Shown piece after piece: positions 1 to 7,369 of a stretch of 33,986 nt of DNA (its first letter is position 1; each line of letters begins with the position of its first letter). The translations under genes and the position numbers were made by a program. Source of the stretch: DASQUK01 sp046723645. GTDB taxonomy: Bacteria > Actinomycetota > Acidimicrobiia > Acidimicrobiales > VFJN01. The notes under the pieces were generated by a model, which saw only the letters and a program-made list of their open reading frames with translations, ran no database searches and was not told where the DNA came from. The DNA lies in contig JBKOUY010000046.1 in the NCBI GenBank assembly GCA_046723645.1, positions 1 through 33,986 of the forward strand. The letters run 5' to 3'.

Positions 1-3
1 CGG

Positions 4-87
4 TGCCCGGAGCGGGATTCGAACCCGCACGCCCTGACGGGCAAATGCTTTTGAGGCATTCATGTCTGCCTGTTCCATCATCCGGGC
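4..87 (-). tRNA. tRNA-Leu (anticodon CAA)
   Basis: Read on the minus strand this folds as a class II tRNA of 84 nt. The 7-bp acceptor stem pairs GCCCGGA with TCCGGGC, followed by discriminator A. The anticodon stem AATGC/GCATT encloses the loop CTCAAAA, giving anticodon CAA, which reads the leucine codon TTG. The T-arm is GCGGG-TTCGAAT-CCCGC. The long variable arm expected of tRNA-Leu (GCCC/GGGC pairing) lies between anticodon and T arms. The genome continues CCG rather than CCA after the discriminator, so the CCA tail must be added after transcription. The 5' end is inside the window and the 3' end is almost at the window edge. Confidence 0.95.
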
Positions 88-100
88 AGGCCAGTCAGCC

Positions 101-106
101 TACCCT
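101..106 (+). promoter_or_regulatory. Leaderless-type -10 box (TACCCT)
   Basis: TACCCT matches TANNNT and ends 6 nt before the GTG at 113. The same geometry recurs before at least eleven other genes in this window. No clear -35 element is seen. Confidence 0.5.
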
Positions 107-112
107 GGAGCG

Positions 113-244
113 GTGCGACGCTTGCTGCTCCTGCTGGTCACTGTGGCGATCGCAGGCGTGCTCGTGTACCGGCAGCGGACGATGGACCGGTGGGAGCGGA
201 CGCTCGGTCTGCGCGGCCGCTCGGGCGCCGCCGGCCGAGGCTGA
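113..244 (+). CDS. Small single-pass membrane protein, unknown function
   Basis: A 43-residue reading frame starting at GTG, just downstream of the divergently oriented tRNA-Leu. Residues 3-19 are almost all Leu, Val, Ala, Ile or Gly and form one membrane helix. A short basic, Arg-rich tail follows (YRQRT, then RWERTLGLRGR), placing the C-terminus probably in the cytoplasm. An in-frame ATG at 62 exists but would start inside the tRNA gene, so I prefer the GTG at 113, which sits 6 nt behind a TACCCT -10 box and would be read from a leaderless message. Its stop lies 7 bp from the converging stop of the alkyltransferase gene. I do not recognise a family. The gene is supported by the promoter geometry and the composition only. 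Confidence 0.45.
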   Translation: MRRLLLLLVTVAIAGVLVYRQRTMDRWERTLGLRGRSGAAGRG

Positions 245-251
245 GCCCCCC

Positions 252-929
252 TCAGCCCAGCAGCGCCCCCTCGTGGCGGAGGAGCCAGACCTTGGTGTCG
301 AGCCCCCCGCCGTAGCCGCCCAGCGCGCCGCCGCTGCGCAACACCCGGTGGCACGGCACGACGATGGGGATCGGGTTGGTCGCCATGGCGGAACCCACCG
401 CCCGGCTCGCCTTGGGGTTGCCGGTGCGCTCGGCCAGCTCCTTGTAGCTGACGGTCTGGCCGTACGGGACCTCCCGGGACAGCGCCTCCAGGACGACGCG
501 CCGGTAACCCCGAGACAACCGGCGGTCGACCGGCACGTCGAAGTTGCGGCGCCGTCCGGCGAAGTATTCCTCGAGCTCGCGGCGCACCTCGTCGAGGCGG
601 GCCGGCAGGCGGACGACCCGGGGCGACACCTCGCTCGCCAGCTCGTCCAGCACCAGGTCCTCGTCGCCGAAGCCGATGCGCACGAGCCCGTCGGGCGTCG
701 CGGCCAACGTGAGGGGCCCGATGGGGGTGTCCTCGACGACCCAGCCGACGTCCGCCAGGCCCTCGGCGTCAGCCCGCCGCAGGGCGGCGTCGACCAGGCT
801 GCCGACGTCGGTGGTGTCGGTCGTGTCGACCAGGCGCAGCCGCTGGCCCAGCTCGTGCGCCGCCGCCTCCCCGGGCCGCTGATGGTCGGACCGCCCACGA
901 ACCTCGTTCGTGGAGTTGGTGGCGTTCAT
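252..929 (-). CDS. ogt: Methylated-DNA--protein-cysteine methyltransferase (O6-alkylguanine-DNA alkyltransferase)
   Basis: Suicide repair enzyme that moves the alkyl group from O6-alkylguanine to its own cysteine. The 225-residue protein has the signature VPCHRVL with acceptor Cys193, the downstream GG-x-GGY segment and the helix-turn-helix with the Arg finger (SRAVGSAM, about 175-182). Residues about 61-135 form the RNase-H-like N-terminal domain of the family. Residues 1-60 are an unusual charged extension not needed in Ogt proteins. The ATG at 929 has a perfect AGGAGG 7 nt upstream and overlaps the stop of the sigma-factor gene as ATGA, so the two are probably translationally coupled. The position directly after an ECF sigma gene is where an anti-sigma factor would often lie. 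Function is well supported; the link to sigma control is inference. Confidence 0.93.
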   Translation of the reverse strand: MNATNSTNEVRGRSDHQRPGEAAAHELGQRLRLVDTTDTTDVGSLVDAALRRADAEGLADVGWVVEDTPIGPLTLAATPDGLVRIGFGDEDLVLDELASEVSPRVVRLPARLDEVRRELEEYFAGRRRNFDVPVDRRLSRGYRRVVLEALSREVPYGQTVSYKELAERTGNPKASRAVGSAMATNPIPIVVPCHRVLRSGGALGGYGGGLDTKVWLLRHEGALLG

Positions 930-1399
930 CGCGTCACCTCCTGACGCAGGCGTTGCAGGCCGGCCCGCACGTTCTGGCGGGCGGCGTCCTCGCTCGACCC
1001 GATGATCGCCGCGATCTCCACGTACGGCCGGTCGAGCAGGTAGCGCTGCACCACCGCGGAGCGCTGCTTTGGCGGGAGCCGCCTCACCGCATCCCACAGC
1101 TCGGCGTCGACGAGCGCGTCGCCGTCGAGCTGGGGAACCTCGGGGGGATCGGCGGCGGGCACCGGCTGGCGGACCCGGCGACGGGCCTGGTCGATGATCT
1201 TGCGGTGGGCGATCGTGAAGAGCCAGCCGCGCAGGTTGTCGGCGTGGCGCAGGCTCGGGTACGACCGCAGGGCCGAGATCACCGTCTCCTGGAAGAGGTC
1301 GTCGCCGTCGTGGTGGCCGGCGGCGGCGACCAGGAACCGGTGCAGGTCCGACGCATGCGCGTCGAGCAGCGATTGGAACGGTGGAAGCGTCACCGCCAT
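926..1399 (-). CDS. ECF-type RNA polymerase sigma factor
   Basis: A 157-residue sigma-70 family protein with only regions 2 and 4, as in extracytoplasmic-function sigmas. Region 2 covers about residues 10-76 and includes DDLFQET (33-39) and the -10 recognition helix LRGWLFTIAHRKIIDQARR. Region 4 covers about 99-152, with LPPKQRSAVVQRY and the helix-turn-helix YVEIAAIIGSSEDAARQNV. The linker (77-98) is Pro- and Asp-rich. Its stop overlaps the alkyltransferase start as ATGA. No anti-sigma gene is adjacent, so how it is held inactive is not visible; the 60-residue N-terminal extension of the neighbouring Ogt is one candidate. The start is ATG at 1399; no strong ribosome site is evident before it. 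Confidence 0.9.
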   Translation of the reverse strand: MAVTLPPFQSLLDAHASDLHRFLVAAAGHHDGDDLFQETVISALRSYPSLRHADNLRGWLFTIAHRKIIDQARRRVRQPVPAADPPEVPQLDGDALVDAELWDAVRRLPPKQRSAVVQRYLLDRPYVEIAAIIGSSEDAARQNVRAGLQRLRQEVTR

Positions 1400-1463
1400 G
1401 TCAACGCCCCGCGAGCCGCCGACGTGAGATGCCGCCCGCTCCGGCCTCCGACCCGGCGTGGCG

Positions 1464-1919
1464 TTACCCCTCGAGTGCGGCCAGCAGCTTGGTCGGCGTG
1501 TCCTTGGGGCTGATCTTGGGCCACACCTCGGTCAGGTTGCCCTGCTCGTCCACCAGGAAGGCGGACCGGATGATCCCCATGAACTTGCGGCCGTACATCG
1601 ATCGCTCGCCCCAGGCACCGTAGGCGTCGGCCACGGCGTGGTCCTGATCGGACAGGAGCGGGAAGCCCAGCCCGTACTTGTCGTCGAAGCGCTTCTGCTT
1701 CTCGGGCTTGTCGGGGCTGATGCCCAGGACCGCCGTGTCGCCGATGTCGTCCAGCAGGTCCCTCAGGCCGCAGGCCTGCGTGGTGCAACCCGGCGTGTCG
1801 GCCTTCGGATAGAAGTACACGAGGACCTTGCGGCCCTTCAGGTCGGCGAGCTCGACGGTGTTGCCGTCCTGGTCGAGCAGCGAGAACGTCGGGGCCTTGT
1901 CACCTGGCTTGAGCGGCAT
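1464..1919 (-). CDS. bcp: Thioredoxin-dependent thiol peroxidase (Bcp/PrxQ peroxiredoxin)
   Basis: A 151-residue atypical 2-Cys peroxiredoxin that reduces hydrogen peroxide and organic hydroperoxides with electrons from thioredoxin. The active-site segment DTPGCT carries peroxidatic Cys45, and Cys50 lies five residues later in the position of the PrxQ resolving cysteine. VYFYPKADTPGCT and the C-terminal FLVDEQGN are family hallmarks. Length matches the family. The ATG at 1919 has no Shine-Dalgarno but is preceded by TAAGGT ending 6 nt upstream, so it is probably transcribed alone from a leaderless promoter. Cytoplasmic. Confidence 0.95.
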   Translation of the reverse strand: MPLKPGDKAPTFSLLDQDGNTVELADLKGRKVLVYFYPKADTPGCTTQACGLRDLLDDIGDTAVLGISPDKPEKQKRFDDKYGLGFPLLSDQDHAVADAYGAWGERSMYGRKFMGIIRSAFLVDEQGNLTEVWPKISPKDTPTKLLAALEG

Positions 1920-1925
1920 GCCGCC

Positions 1926-1931
1926 ACCTTA
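1926..1931 (-). promoter_or_regulatory. Leaderless-type -10 box (TAAGGT) of bcp
   Basis: TAAGGT on the minus strand, 6 nt before the bcp ATG. Matches TANNNT and replaces any ribosome-binding site. Confidence 0.6.
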
Positions 1932-1963
1932 CGGTCGGACCTGGCGGACGAGGCGCGCAGGAA

Positions 1964-2530
1964 CTAGCCGATCCCGTCGAGGAACGCGAGGACGCGCTGG
2001 CGGACCAGCGACGCCGCGGCTTCGTCGTACGCGGGCAGGCTGCTGTCGGTGAAGAGGTGGCGGTCGCCGGGATACAGGAAGACCTGCGCCTCGTCGACCG
2101 TCTCCGCGAGCTCGCGTGCGACGTCGACGTCGCCCAACTCGTCGTCCTCCATCGTGTGGATCTGGAGGGGCACGCCCGTCGGCCACGGGCCGCCGAACTC
2201 GGCTGGCGGGATGCTGGCGTGGAGCAGCACGGCGCCCTTCGCTCCCGGGCGTGTCTGGGCCAGCAGCTGCGCCGGCATGGCGCCGAGCGAGAACCCGACG
2301 TAGACGAGCTCGTCCGGCAGGCCGTCGGCCGCCTGGCGACCGCGCTCCTGCATGGTGTCGAAGCCGACCTCCCGGGCGTAGCCGATGCCGTCGTCGAGGT
2401 CGGCGAAGGTCTTGCCGTCGTAGAGGTCCGGGGCGTGAACGACGTGCCCGGCGGCACGCAGCTCGTCGGCGAACGCGAGGCAGCCGGCCGTCAGACCCTG
2501 CGCGTGGTGAAGGAGGAGGGCATCAGCCAT
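1964..2530 (-). CDS. Dienelactone hydrolase family protein (Ser-type alpha/beta hydrolase)
   Basis: A 188-residue alpha/beta hydrolase of the dienelactone hydrolase group. It has the fold markers HAPDLYDG (strand 4 region), nucleophile elbow GFSLGA with Ser81, a probable acidic residue around 129-133 and catalytic His158 in PGDRHLF, ending with the family-typical PAYDEAAA and FLDGIG. Classic dienelactone hydrolases use Cys; this one has Ser, as many uncharacterised homologues do, so the substrate cannot be given. A second member of the family lies at 7792-8442. The ATG at 2530 lies 7 nt after a TAGGGT box, suggesting its own leaderless transcript although it follows the upstream gene at once. 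Confidence 0.87.
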   Translation of the reverse strand: MADALLLHHAQGLTAGCLAFADELRAAGHVVHAPDLYDGKTFADLDDGIGYAREVGFDTMQERGRQAADGLPDELVYVGFSLGAMPAQLLAQTRPGAKGAVLLHASIPPAEFGGPWPTGVPLQIHTMEDDELGDVDVARELAETVDEAQVFLYPGDRHLFTDSSLPAYDEAAASLVRQRVLAFLDGIG

Positions 2531-2537
2531 GACGGCG

Positions 2538-2543
2538 ACCCTA
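2538..2543 (-). promoter_or_regulatory. Leaderless-type -10 box (TAGGGT)
   Basis: TAGGGT on the minus strand, 7 nt before the ATG at 2530. It overlaps the TAG stop codon of the preceding gene (2541-2543). Confidence 0.55.
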
Positions 2544-4073
2544 TGTCACGCGGTCGGGCTCCGATGCGGGGGCCGCCGCCTCGCCGGTCCCGATGGCCGC
2601 GCCCACGTGTGAACGGAGGTCCTCGAGCAGGCCGGGGCGCGCCTTCAAGCCGGTGCGGGTCGCGCCGCTCAGCGCCCACGGGTGCAGGCGCTCGAGCGCG
2701 CCGCCGAGCACCTCCGGTCCGACGGCCTGCCGGCCGACGGCCACCGCCCGCTCCGGCCCGACCTGGAGCGTGGACGAGGCCAACAGCTCGGCGACGTCGG
2801 TGGTGAGGAGGAGCGACGAGGCGGCCAGTTCGCTGAACCCGAAGTCGATCAGCCACACCGCACCGTCCGACGCCAGGAAGACGTTGGCCAGGCGAAGGTC
2901 GCGATGGGCGAGGCGGTGCTCCCGCAGGCGGCCCACCTGCTCCCAGATCGCCGCGAGCACTGCATCGGTGACCTCGTCGGGCTCGAGGCGGTCGAGGCTG
3001 CGACCCTCGATCGCCTCGTAGGCGAGGACGAAGGCGTTCGGCTCGGCGGTGGCGAACGCGACCAGCCTCGGCGTGCGGATGCCGACGTCGCGCGCCGCCA
3101 GCGCCACCAGCGCCTCGTGCTCGACGCCGCGCCGGAGCGACGAGAAGGGCCGCTCGTCGCCAAGGTCCCGCCGGTTGACCCAGCGGTAGACGCGGAACAG
3201 CAGGTCGGCGCTGCGCTGGTCCTCGCCGAGGGCCTTGACGAACAGGGGCCGCCCGTTCGCGCCCGTGGCGAAGTAGGGCGTGGATCCCCTCGCGTCGACG
3301 CTCGCCTGCTCGAGCCGGGCGAGCGGCACGCCGACGGCCGCCAGGCCCTCGGCCAGCGACCGGCCGGACGGGTGGCGCCGCGGGCCCCCGAGGAGGACGA
3401 GGACGCCGGCGCCGGCAACCCAGCCGACCAACGCGTTGCGGAACGAATCGAACGAGACGGGCGACGACAGGAACCGCGTCAGGGTGACGCCGAAGACGAG
3501 CAGCCACCCGATGCGCCGCCATCGCCGGCTCAGCCACGGGGCGGCAGCGGTCAGGACGGCGGTCACCACGGCCACGCCAGAGGCGGATGGGAAGCCGGCA
3601 GCGGTCAACGGCCCCACGAGGTCGTTGTCGACATCGACGACAGCCCGGCCGGATCCGGGGGCGAAGGTGTCCAGGAGGACCGCCAGGCCCAGGGCGACGA
3701 GCGCCGCGGCCAACGCTGTGACCAGCAGGCGCAGCCGCCCGTGCCAGAGCGTGAACGCCAGGCCCCCCACGAGGACGACGATGGCCAGGACCCGGGTCAC
3801 CACCACCACGGCATGGACGATCCAGTGCGGCAACGCGTCGAGGCCCCGGAGCAGCTGGGCCGCGAACGTCACCAGGGTGTCGCCGAACAGCGCCTGGACG
3901 ACGAGCAGGACACCGAGGAGCACGGTCGCGACGACGAGCCGTAGCAGGTCGGATGGCGACCGCTCCACCGTCGGTGCCGGCGCCTCCACCACCACCGCGC
4001 CCCCATCGCCAGCGCCTCGCCCGTCTCCGATCACGGGCCACACGATGGCAGATGTGCGCGCCCCATGGCCCAC
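2541..4073 (-). CDS. Membrane protein with degenerate PAP2-like region fused to a kinase-like domain
   Basis: A 510-residue protein from a GTG start. Residues about 43-230 hold several membrane helices in a PAP2-like layout, but the catalytic signatures are broken: the PSGH site reads PSASG (162-166) and the last histidine motif reads FRNALVGW (211-218). Residues about 265-415 form a protein-kinase-like (RIO/aminoglycoside-kinase type) domain with apparently intact catalytic residues: Lys280 in LFVKALG, HRDLRLAN with Asp392 and Asn397, and Asp410 in IDFGF. Related actinobacterial proteins, as I recall them, carry in addition a C-terminal UPF0104/LPG-synthase-like membrane region; here the protein ends soon after the kinase. 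The substrate is unknown. It starts 7 bp after the sulfatase stop, suggesting co-transcription. The exact start is uncertain because other in-frame GTG codons follow. Confidence 0.8.
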   Translation of the reverse strand: MGHGARTSAIVWPVIGDGRGAGDGGAVVVEAPAPTVERSPSDLLRLVVATVLLGVLLVVQALFGDTLVTFAAQLLRGLDALPHWIVHAVVVVTRVLAIVVLVGGLAFTLWHGRLRLLVTALAAALVALGLAVLLDTFAPGSGRAVVDVDNDLVGPLTAAGFPSASGVAVVTAVLTAAAPWLSRRWRRIGWLLVFGVTLTRFLSSPVSFDSFRNALVGWVAGAGVLVLLGGPRRHPSGRSLAEGLAAVGVPLARLEQASVDARGSTPYFATGANGRPLFVKALGEDQRSADLLFRVYRWVNRRDLGDERPFSSLRRGVEHEALVALAARDVGIRTPRLVAFATAEPNAFVLAYEAIEGRSLDRLEPDEVTDAVLAAIWEQVGRLREHRLAHRDLRLANVFLASDGAVWLIDFGFSELAASSLLLTTDVAELLASSTLQVGPERAVAVGRQAVGPEVLGGALERLHPWALSGATRTGLKARPGLLEDLRSHVGAAIGTGEAAAPASEPDRVT

Positions 4074-4080
4074 ATCCGGC

Positions 4081-6369
4081 TCACTGGGCCCGGAGCGCGT
4101 CGGCCGCCTCGGCGGCGGCGTCGATGAATCCCTCGTCGTCGACGTCGATCTCGACGCGATCGAGCCGGCCGGTGAAGCGGAACGGGCCCCGGTAGTCGCC
4201 GTCGGCCGGCGAGAAGTCCCGTGCCCATCCGACCGTCAACCCGGCCCCGGTCAGCGAGAACCTGCTCCACGTCGTGCGCTCGATCGTGCCGGCGGCGATC
4301 TCCTCACCGTCCACCAGCAGCGTCCCCCGGTGGGCGACACCGTCGGCGCCGGGCACGAATCGGAACGACAGCGCGTGGGCGCCCGGCCCGAGACGTTCGC
4401 CGACCGGGCCCTCGATGCGGTCGCTGCGCCAGCCCGCGAGATTGTGGACGTAGCACAGCCGCCCGTCGGCCAGGAGGTGGAGGGACCAGCCCCCCAGCAC
4501 CGATCCCTGCACCGCCAGCGCGCCCGCGACCGGACGGCGCCCGTCGACCTCCACGTACGCCGTGATCGAGTGGCGCCGGTTCTTCACGTTCACCGCCACG
4601 GTCTCCGGCACCGGCGTGCGTTCCGGCCGGTACACGTAGCGCCGCCGGGGCGGCACGGCCGGCGGCCGGCCGAACACGAGATCCGAGAAGGGCCGGTTGT
4701 CGATGGGCAGGACCTGGTGGCTGGCCGCCTCGATCCACCAGCGCTCGACGAGCGCCCGCAGGCGGTCGGGCCGCTCCGCGGCGAGGTCGTGGCACTCCGA
4801 CGGATCGGCGCGCAGGTCGTACAGCTCCCACGCGGCGCGCTCGAGCCCCGGCTCCTCGGACTGGATCGGGTGATAGGTCACGGCCTTCCAGCCCTCGTGG
4901 TAGAGGGCACGGCAGCCGAACATCTCGTAGTACTGGGTCGAGTGGCGCTCCGGCACCGCCGCGTCGGCGAACGAGTAGGCGAAGCTGGTCCCCTCGATCG
5001 GCCGCTGCTCCACGCCGCCGATCGTCGCCGGCGGCGCGATCCCGGCCACCTCCAGGATCGTGGGGACGATGTCGATGGCGTGCACGTACTGGGTGCGGAC
5101 CTCGCCGCGGGCGCTGAAGCCGCCGGGCCAGCGGACGATCAGCGGATCGGCCACGCCCCCCTCGTGCGTCTCGCGCTTCCAGCGCCGGAACGGCGTGTTG
5201 CCGGCGACGGTCCATCCCCACGGGTAGTTGTTGTGGATGCGGGGCCCGCCGATCTCGTCGATGCGCTCGGCCGCCTCCTCCATGGTGCGGGGCACCAGGT
5301 TCCACGCCCGGACGTCGTTGAGCGAGCCCACGGGCCCGCCCTCGGACGACGCCCCGTTGTCCGACAGGACCAGCACCAGCGTGCGGTCCAGCTCGCCGTT
5401 CCGCTCGAGCCAGCCGACCAGCCGCCCGACCTCCGCGTCGGTGTGCGACAGCATCGCCGCGAAGGCCTCCATGTACCGCGAGTAGACCCTGCGCTCCTGG
5501 GGCGAGAGGTCGTTCCAGGCCGGCACCCAGTCGGGGCGGGGCGAGAGCTCGGTGTGGGCCGGCAGGAGCCCGGCCTCCACCTGCCGCCGCAGCGCTGCAT
5601 CCCGCCACCGGTCCCAGCCGGCGTCGAACCGGCCGCGGTAGCGAGCGATCCACTCCCGGGGGGCCTGGTGGGGCGAGTGGCAGGCACCGGTCGCCAGGTA
5701 GAGCAGCCAGGGCTTGTCCACGTCGACGTGCCGCAGGTCGTCCAGGAACTCGATGGCGCGGTCGACGAGGTCCTCCGTGAGGTGGTAGCCGTCCTCGTAC
5801 GAGCGGGGCGGCTCGACGAAGTGGTTGTCGTGCGCCAGGGCTGGCACGAACTGGTGGGTCTCACCCGAGAAGAACCCGTAGAACCGCTCGAAGCCGCGGC
5901 CGAGGGGCCAGCGGTCGCGCCGGGCACCGAGATGAACCTCCTCCTCTGGCGTCAGGTGCCACTTGCCGACGGCGTAGGCGGCGTAGCCGTGGGGCGTGAG
6001 CATCTCGGGCAGCAGCCCACAGGCACGGGGAATGCGGGCGTCGTAGCCGGGAAACCCGCTGGCCAGCTCGATGATCCGACCCATCCCACAGGTGTGGTGG
6101 TTGCGCCCGGTGAGGACACAGGCCCGGGTCGGGCTGCACAGCGCGGTGGTGTGGAAGTTGGCATAGCGCAGCCCCTCGGACGCCAGGCGATCGAAGGTGG
6201 GGGTGGCGATGTCGGAGCCGAAGCAGCCGAACTGCGCGAACCCGACGTCGTCGAGCAGCACGACCAGGACGTTGGGTGCCCCGGGCGGGGGCGCGGGCTC
6301 GGGTGGCCACGACGGCTCCGACTCCCAGTGGTAGCGGCCGATCCGGCCGGTGAACTCGCCTGGATCCAC
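4081..6369 (-). CDS. Type I sulfatase (arylsulfatase family)
   Basis: Hydrolyses sulfate esters using a formylglycine made from cysteine. With the GTG start at 6369 the protein is 762 residues. The maturation motif CSPTR begins at Cys78, and the metal-binding pair is LLDDVGFAQFG (Asp40-Asp41). GKWHL, the LSDNGAS segment and the HEGG segment complete the core, which is very close in pattern to mycobacterial AtsA-type arylsulfatases. After about residue 560 comes a beta-rich C-terminal domain that may bind the substrate. The reading frame is open further upstream to 6525, but family alignment starts near FTGRIGRYHWESEPSWPP, and GAGAGG lies 11 nt before the chosen GTG. No signal peptide is seen, so it may be cytosolic. 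No formylglycine-generating enzyme gene lies in the window. Confidence 0.9.
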   Translation of the reverse strand: MDPGEFTGRIGRYHWESEPSWPPEPAPPPGAPNVLVVLLDDVGFAQFGCFGSDIATPTFDRLASEGLRYANFHTTALCSPTRACVLTGRNHHTCGMGRIIELASGFPGYDARIPRACGLLPEMLTPHGYAAYAVGKWHLTPEEEVHLGARRDRWPLGRGFERFYGFFSGETHQFVPALAHDNHFVEPPRSYEDGYHLTEDLVDRAIEFLDDLRHVDVDKPWLLYLATGACHSPHQAPREWIARYRGRFDAGWDRWRDAALRRQVEAGLLPAHTELSPRPDWVPAWNDLSPQERRVYSRYMEAFAAMLSHTDAEVGRLVGWLERNGELDRTLVLVLSDNGASSEGGPVGSLNDVRAWNLVPRTMEEAAERIDEIGGPRIHNNYPWGWTVAGNTPFRRWKRETHEGGVADPLIVRWPGGFSARGEVRTQYVHAIDIVPTILEVAGIAPPATIGGVEQRPIEGTSFAYSFADAAVPERHSTQYYEMFGCRALYHEGWKAVTYHPIQSEEPGLERAAWELYDLRADPSECHDLAAERPDRLRALVERWWIEAASHQVLPIDNRPFSDLVFGRPPAVPPRRRYVYRPERTPVPETVAVNVKNRRHSITAYVEVDGRRPVAGALAVQGSVLGGWSLHLLADGRLCYVHNLAGWRSDRIEGPVGERLGPGAHALSFRFVPGADGVAHRGTLLVDGEEIAAGTIERTTWSRFSLTGAGLTVGWARDFSPADGDYRGPFRFTGRLDRVEIDVDDEGFIDAAAEAADALRAQ

Positions 6370-6610
6370 TGTCCCGAACCCCTCTCGCTCGACGTCGCGT
6401 CGTCGAACTTGCGGTGGTTGGGGCCATGGCGTCGCCAGCTGCCACAAGTCCGAGGTGCGTGCCGAGAGCCTACGGAGCACGCCGCGGCGGGGTCGGCGCC
6501 GCCCGCCGGGTGCGCCGCATGGCACACGCCTTCGGTGTCAGGTGACGATCAACGCCGCGGTCGGATTCCCGATGATCGAGGCGCGCAGAGAAGGCGGCAA
6601 TCGAGCAGCG

Positions 6611-6616
6611 AGGAGG
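6611..6616 (+). promoter_or_regulatory. Strong Shine-Dalgarno (AGGAGG)
   Basis: AGGAGG 7 nt before the ATG at 6624. It is the main support for that small gene. Between it and the divergent sulfatase start (6370-6610) I see no gene and no clear structure. Confidence 0.7.
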
Positions 6617-6623
6617 CGGACCG

Positions 6624-6854
6624 ATGTTGCCGTTCGAAGCCCACGAAGTCATTGGCCGGGAGCGCCGCGAGGCGCTGGCGGCCGAGGCCGAGAACCACCG
6701 GTTGTCGCGGCCGTCCCGGATGCAGGCCCGGCGGGCACTGGTCGGCAGGGTGTCGTCGTTGGCACTGTCGATCCGTCGACCCGCCCTGCTGTTCGGCCGG
6801 CGTCCGGCCGACTGGGACCTGACGGTCAACCGCCCGGCGCGGCGGGCGACCTGA
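6624..6854 (+). CDS. Small Arg-rich hypothetical protein
   Basis: A 76-residue protein with an excellent ribosome site (AGGAGG, 7-nt spacing). The first half is an amphipathic, Glu/Arg/Ala-rich helix (HEVIGRERREALAAEAENHR), the second half is basic with a short hydrophobic patch (VSSLALSI) and ends RPARRAT. Short proteins of this kind, with a conserved acidic/basic helix, are common in actinobacteria and have no assigned function. It is transcribed away from the sulfatase and converges on the globin gene with a 13-bp gap. I do not recognise a family with confidence. Confidence 0.6.
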   Translation: MLPFEAHEVIGRERREALAAEAENHRLSRPSRMQARRALVGRVSSLALSIRRPALLFGRRPADWDLTVNRPARRAT

Positions 6855-6867
6855 GGGTGCCGGTCGG

Positions 6868-7281
6868 TCAGCGGGCGTTGACCATCGCGTCGGCCGTCAT
6901 CGCGAAGTAGTCGAGCAGGCGGGCCTCCACCACCGGGTGGATCCCGCGCTCGACCACGAGGCTGTCGAGCGCGGCGCCCATGTGGCGGAGCCAGGCGTCG
7001 CGCTCGGGCTCACCGATGACGAACGGCGCATGGCGCATCCGCAGCCGCGGGTGACCCCGCTGGTCGGAGTAGGTCGTCGGACCGCCCCAGTACTGGCCGA
7101 GAAAGAGAGCCAGGTGGCGCCGCGGGCCCGCGAGGTCGTCGGGATAGAGCGGGCGCAGCAGGGGATCCATCGCCACCCGCCGGTAGAAGCGCTCGACCAG
7201 GTCGTCGAAGAACGGCTGGCCACCCAGGGCCTCGTAGACGTTCAGGACCGCTGCCTCGCCGCCCGCCTCGACCTCGCTCAT
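6868..7281 (-). CDS. glbO: Group II truncated hemoglobin (GlbO/trHbO type)
   Basis: A 137-residue heme protein of the 2-on-2 globin fold that binds oxygen or other diatomic ligands. Visible family residues are Tyr33 (B10 position, FYRRV), Tyr46 in LYPDD (CD1), the QYWGGP turn, proximal His84 in RMRHAPF, and Trp97 in AWLRHM at the G8 position that marks group II. Length and motif spacing match mycobacterial GlbO. A 16-bp inverted repeat lies 9 nt upstream of the ATG and could be an operator. The preceding gene on this strand ends with a terminator-like hairpin, so it is probably a single-gene unit. Confidence 0.94.
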   Translation of the reverse strand: MSEVEAGGEAAVLNVYEALGGQPFFDDLVERFYRRVAMDPLLRPLYPDDLAGPRRHLALFLGQYWGGPTTYSDQRGHPRLRMRHAPFVIGEPERDAWLRHMGAALDSLVVERGIHPVVEARLLDYFAMTADAMVNAR

Positions 7282-7289
7282 TGGCGCAC

Positions 7290-7305
7290 CATCGGCACGC
7301 CGATG
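7290..7305. promoter_or_regulatory. Perfect inverted repeat before the globin gene
   Basis: CATCGGC-AC-GCCGATG, seven paired bases with a 2-nt centre, ending 8 nt before the globin start codon (7281). Its shape suggests an operator or a hairpin in the leader; no regulator is identified. Confidence 0.4.
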
Positions 7306-7310
7306 AGCGA

Positions 7311-7327
7311 TCGGCCCTCCGGGCCGA
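7311..7327 (-). terminator. Terminator-like hairpin downstream of the CxxC/HIT-like gene
   Basis: Stem TCGGCCC/GGGCCGA with a 3-nt loop. No T-run follows, as is usual in very GC-rich actinobacteria. It separates the 7370-7702 gene from the globin gene. Confidence 0.45.
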
Positions 7328-7369
7328 GTAACGCACTGTGCTCACGGTTCGCTCGCACTTCGTGCTCGC

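Noticed and set aside
62..244. Start of the small membrane protein at the ATG at 62
   Set aside because: It would begin inside the tRNA-Leu gene and upstream of the TACCCT box; the GTG at 113 fits better.
3280..6822. Very long rightward open frame (about 1180 codons)
   Set aside because: Antisense to the sulfatase and kinase-like genes; Arg/Pro/Ala-rich with no motif. High GC makes such shadow frames common.
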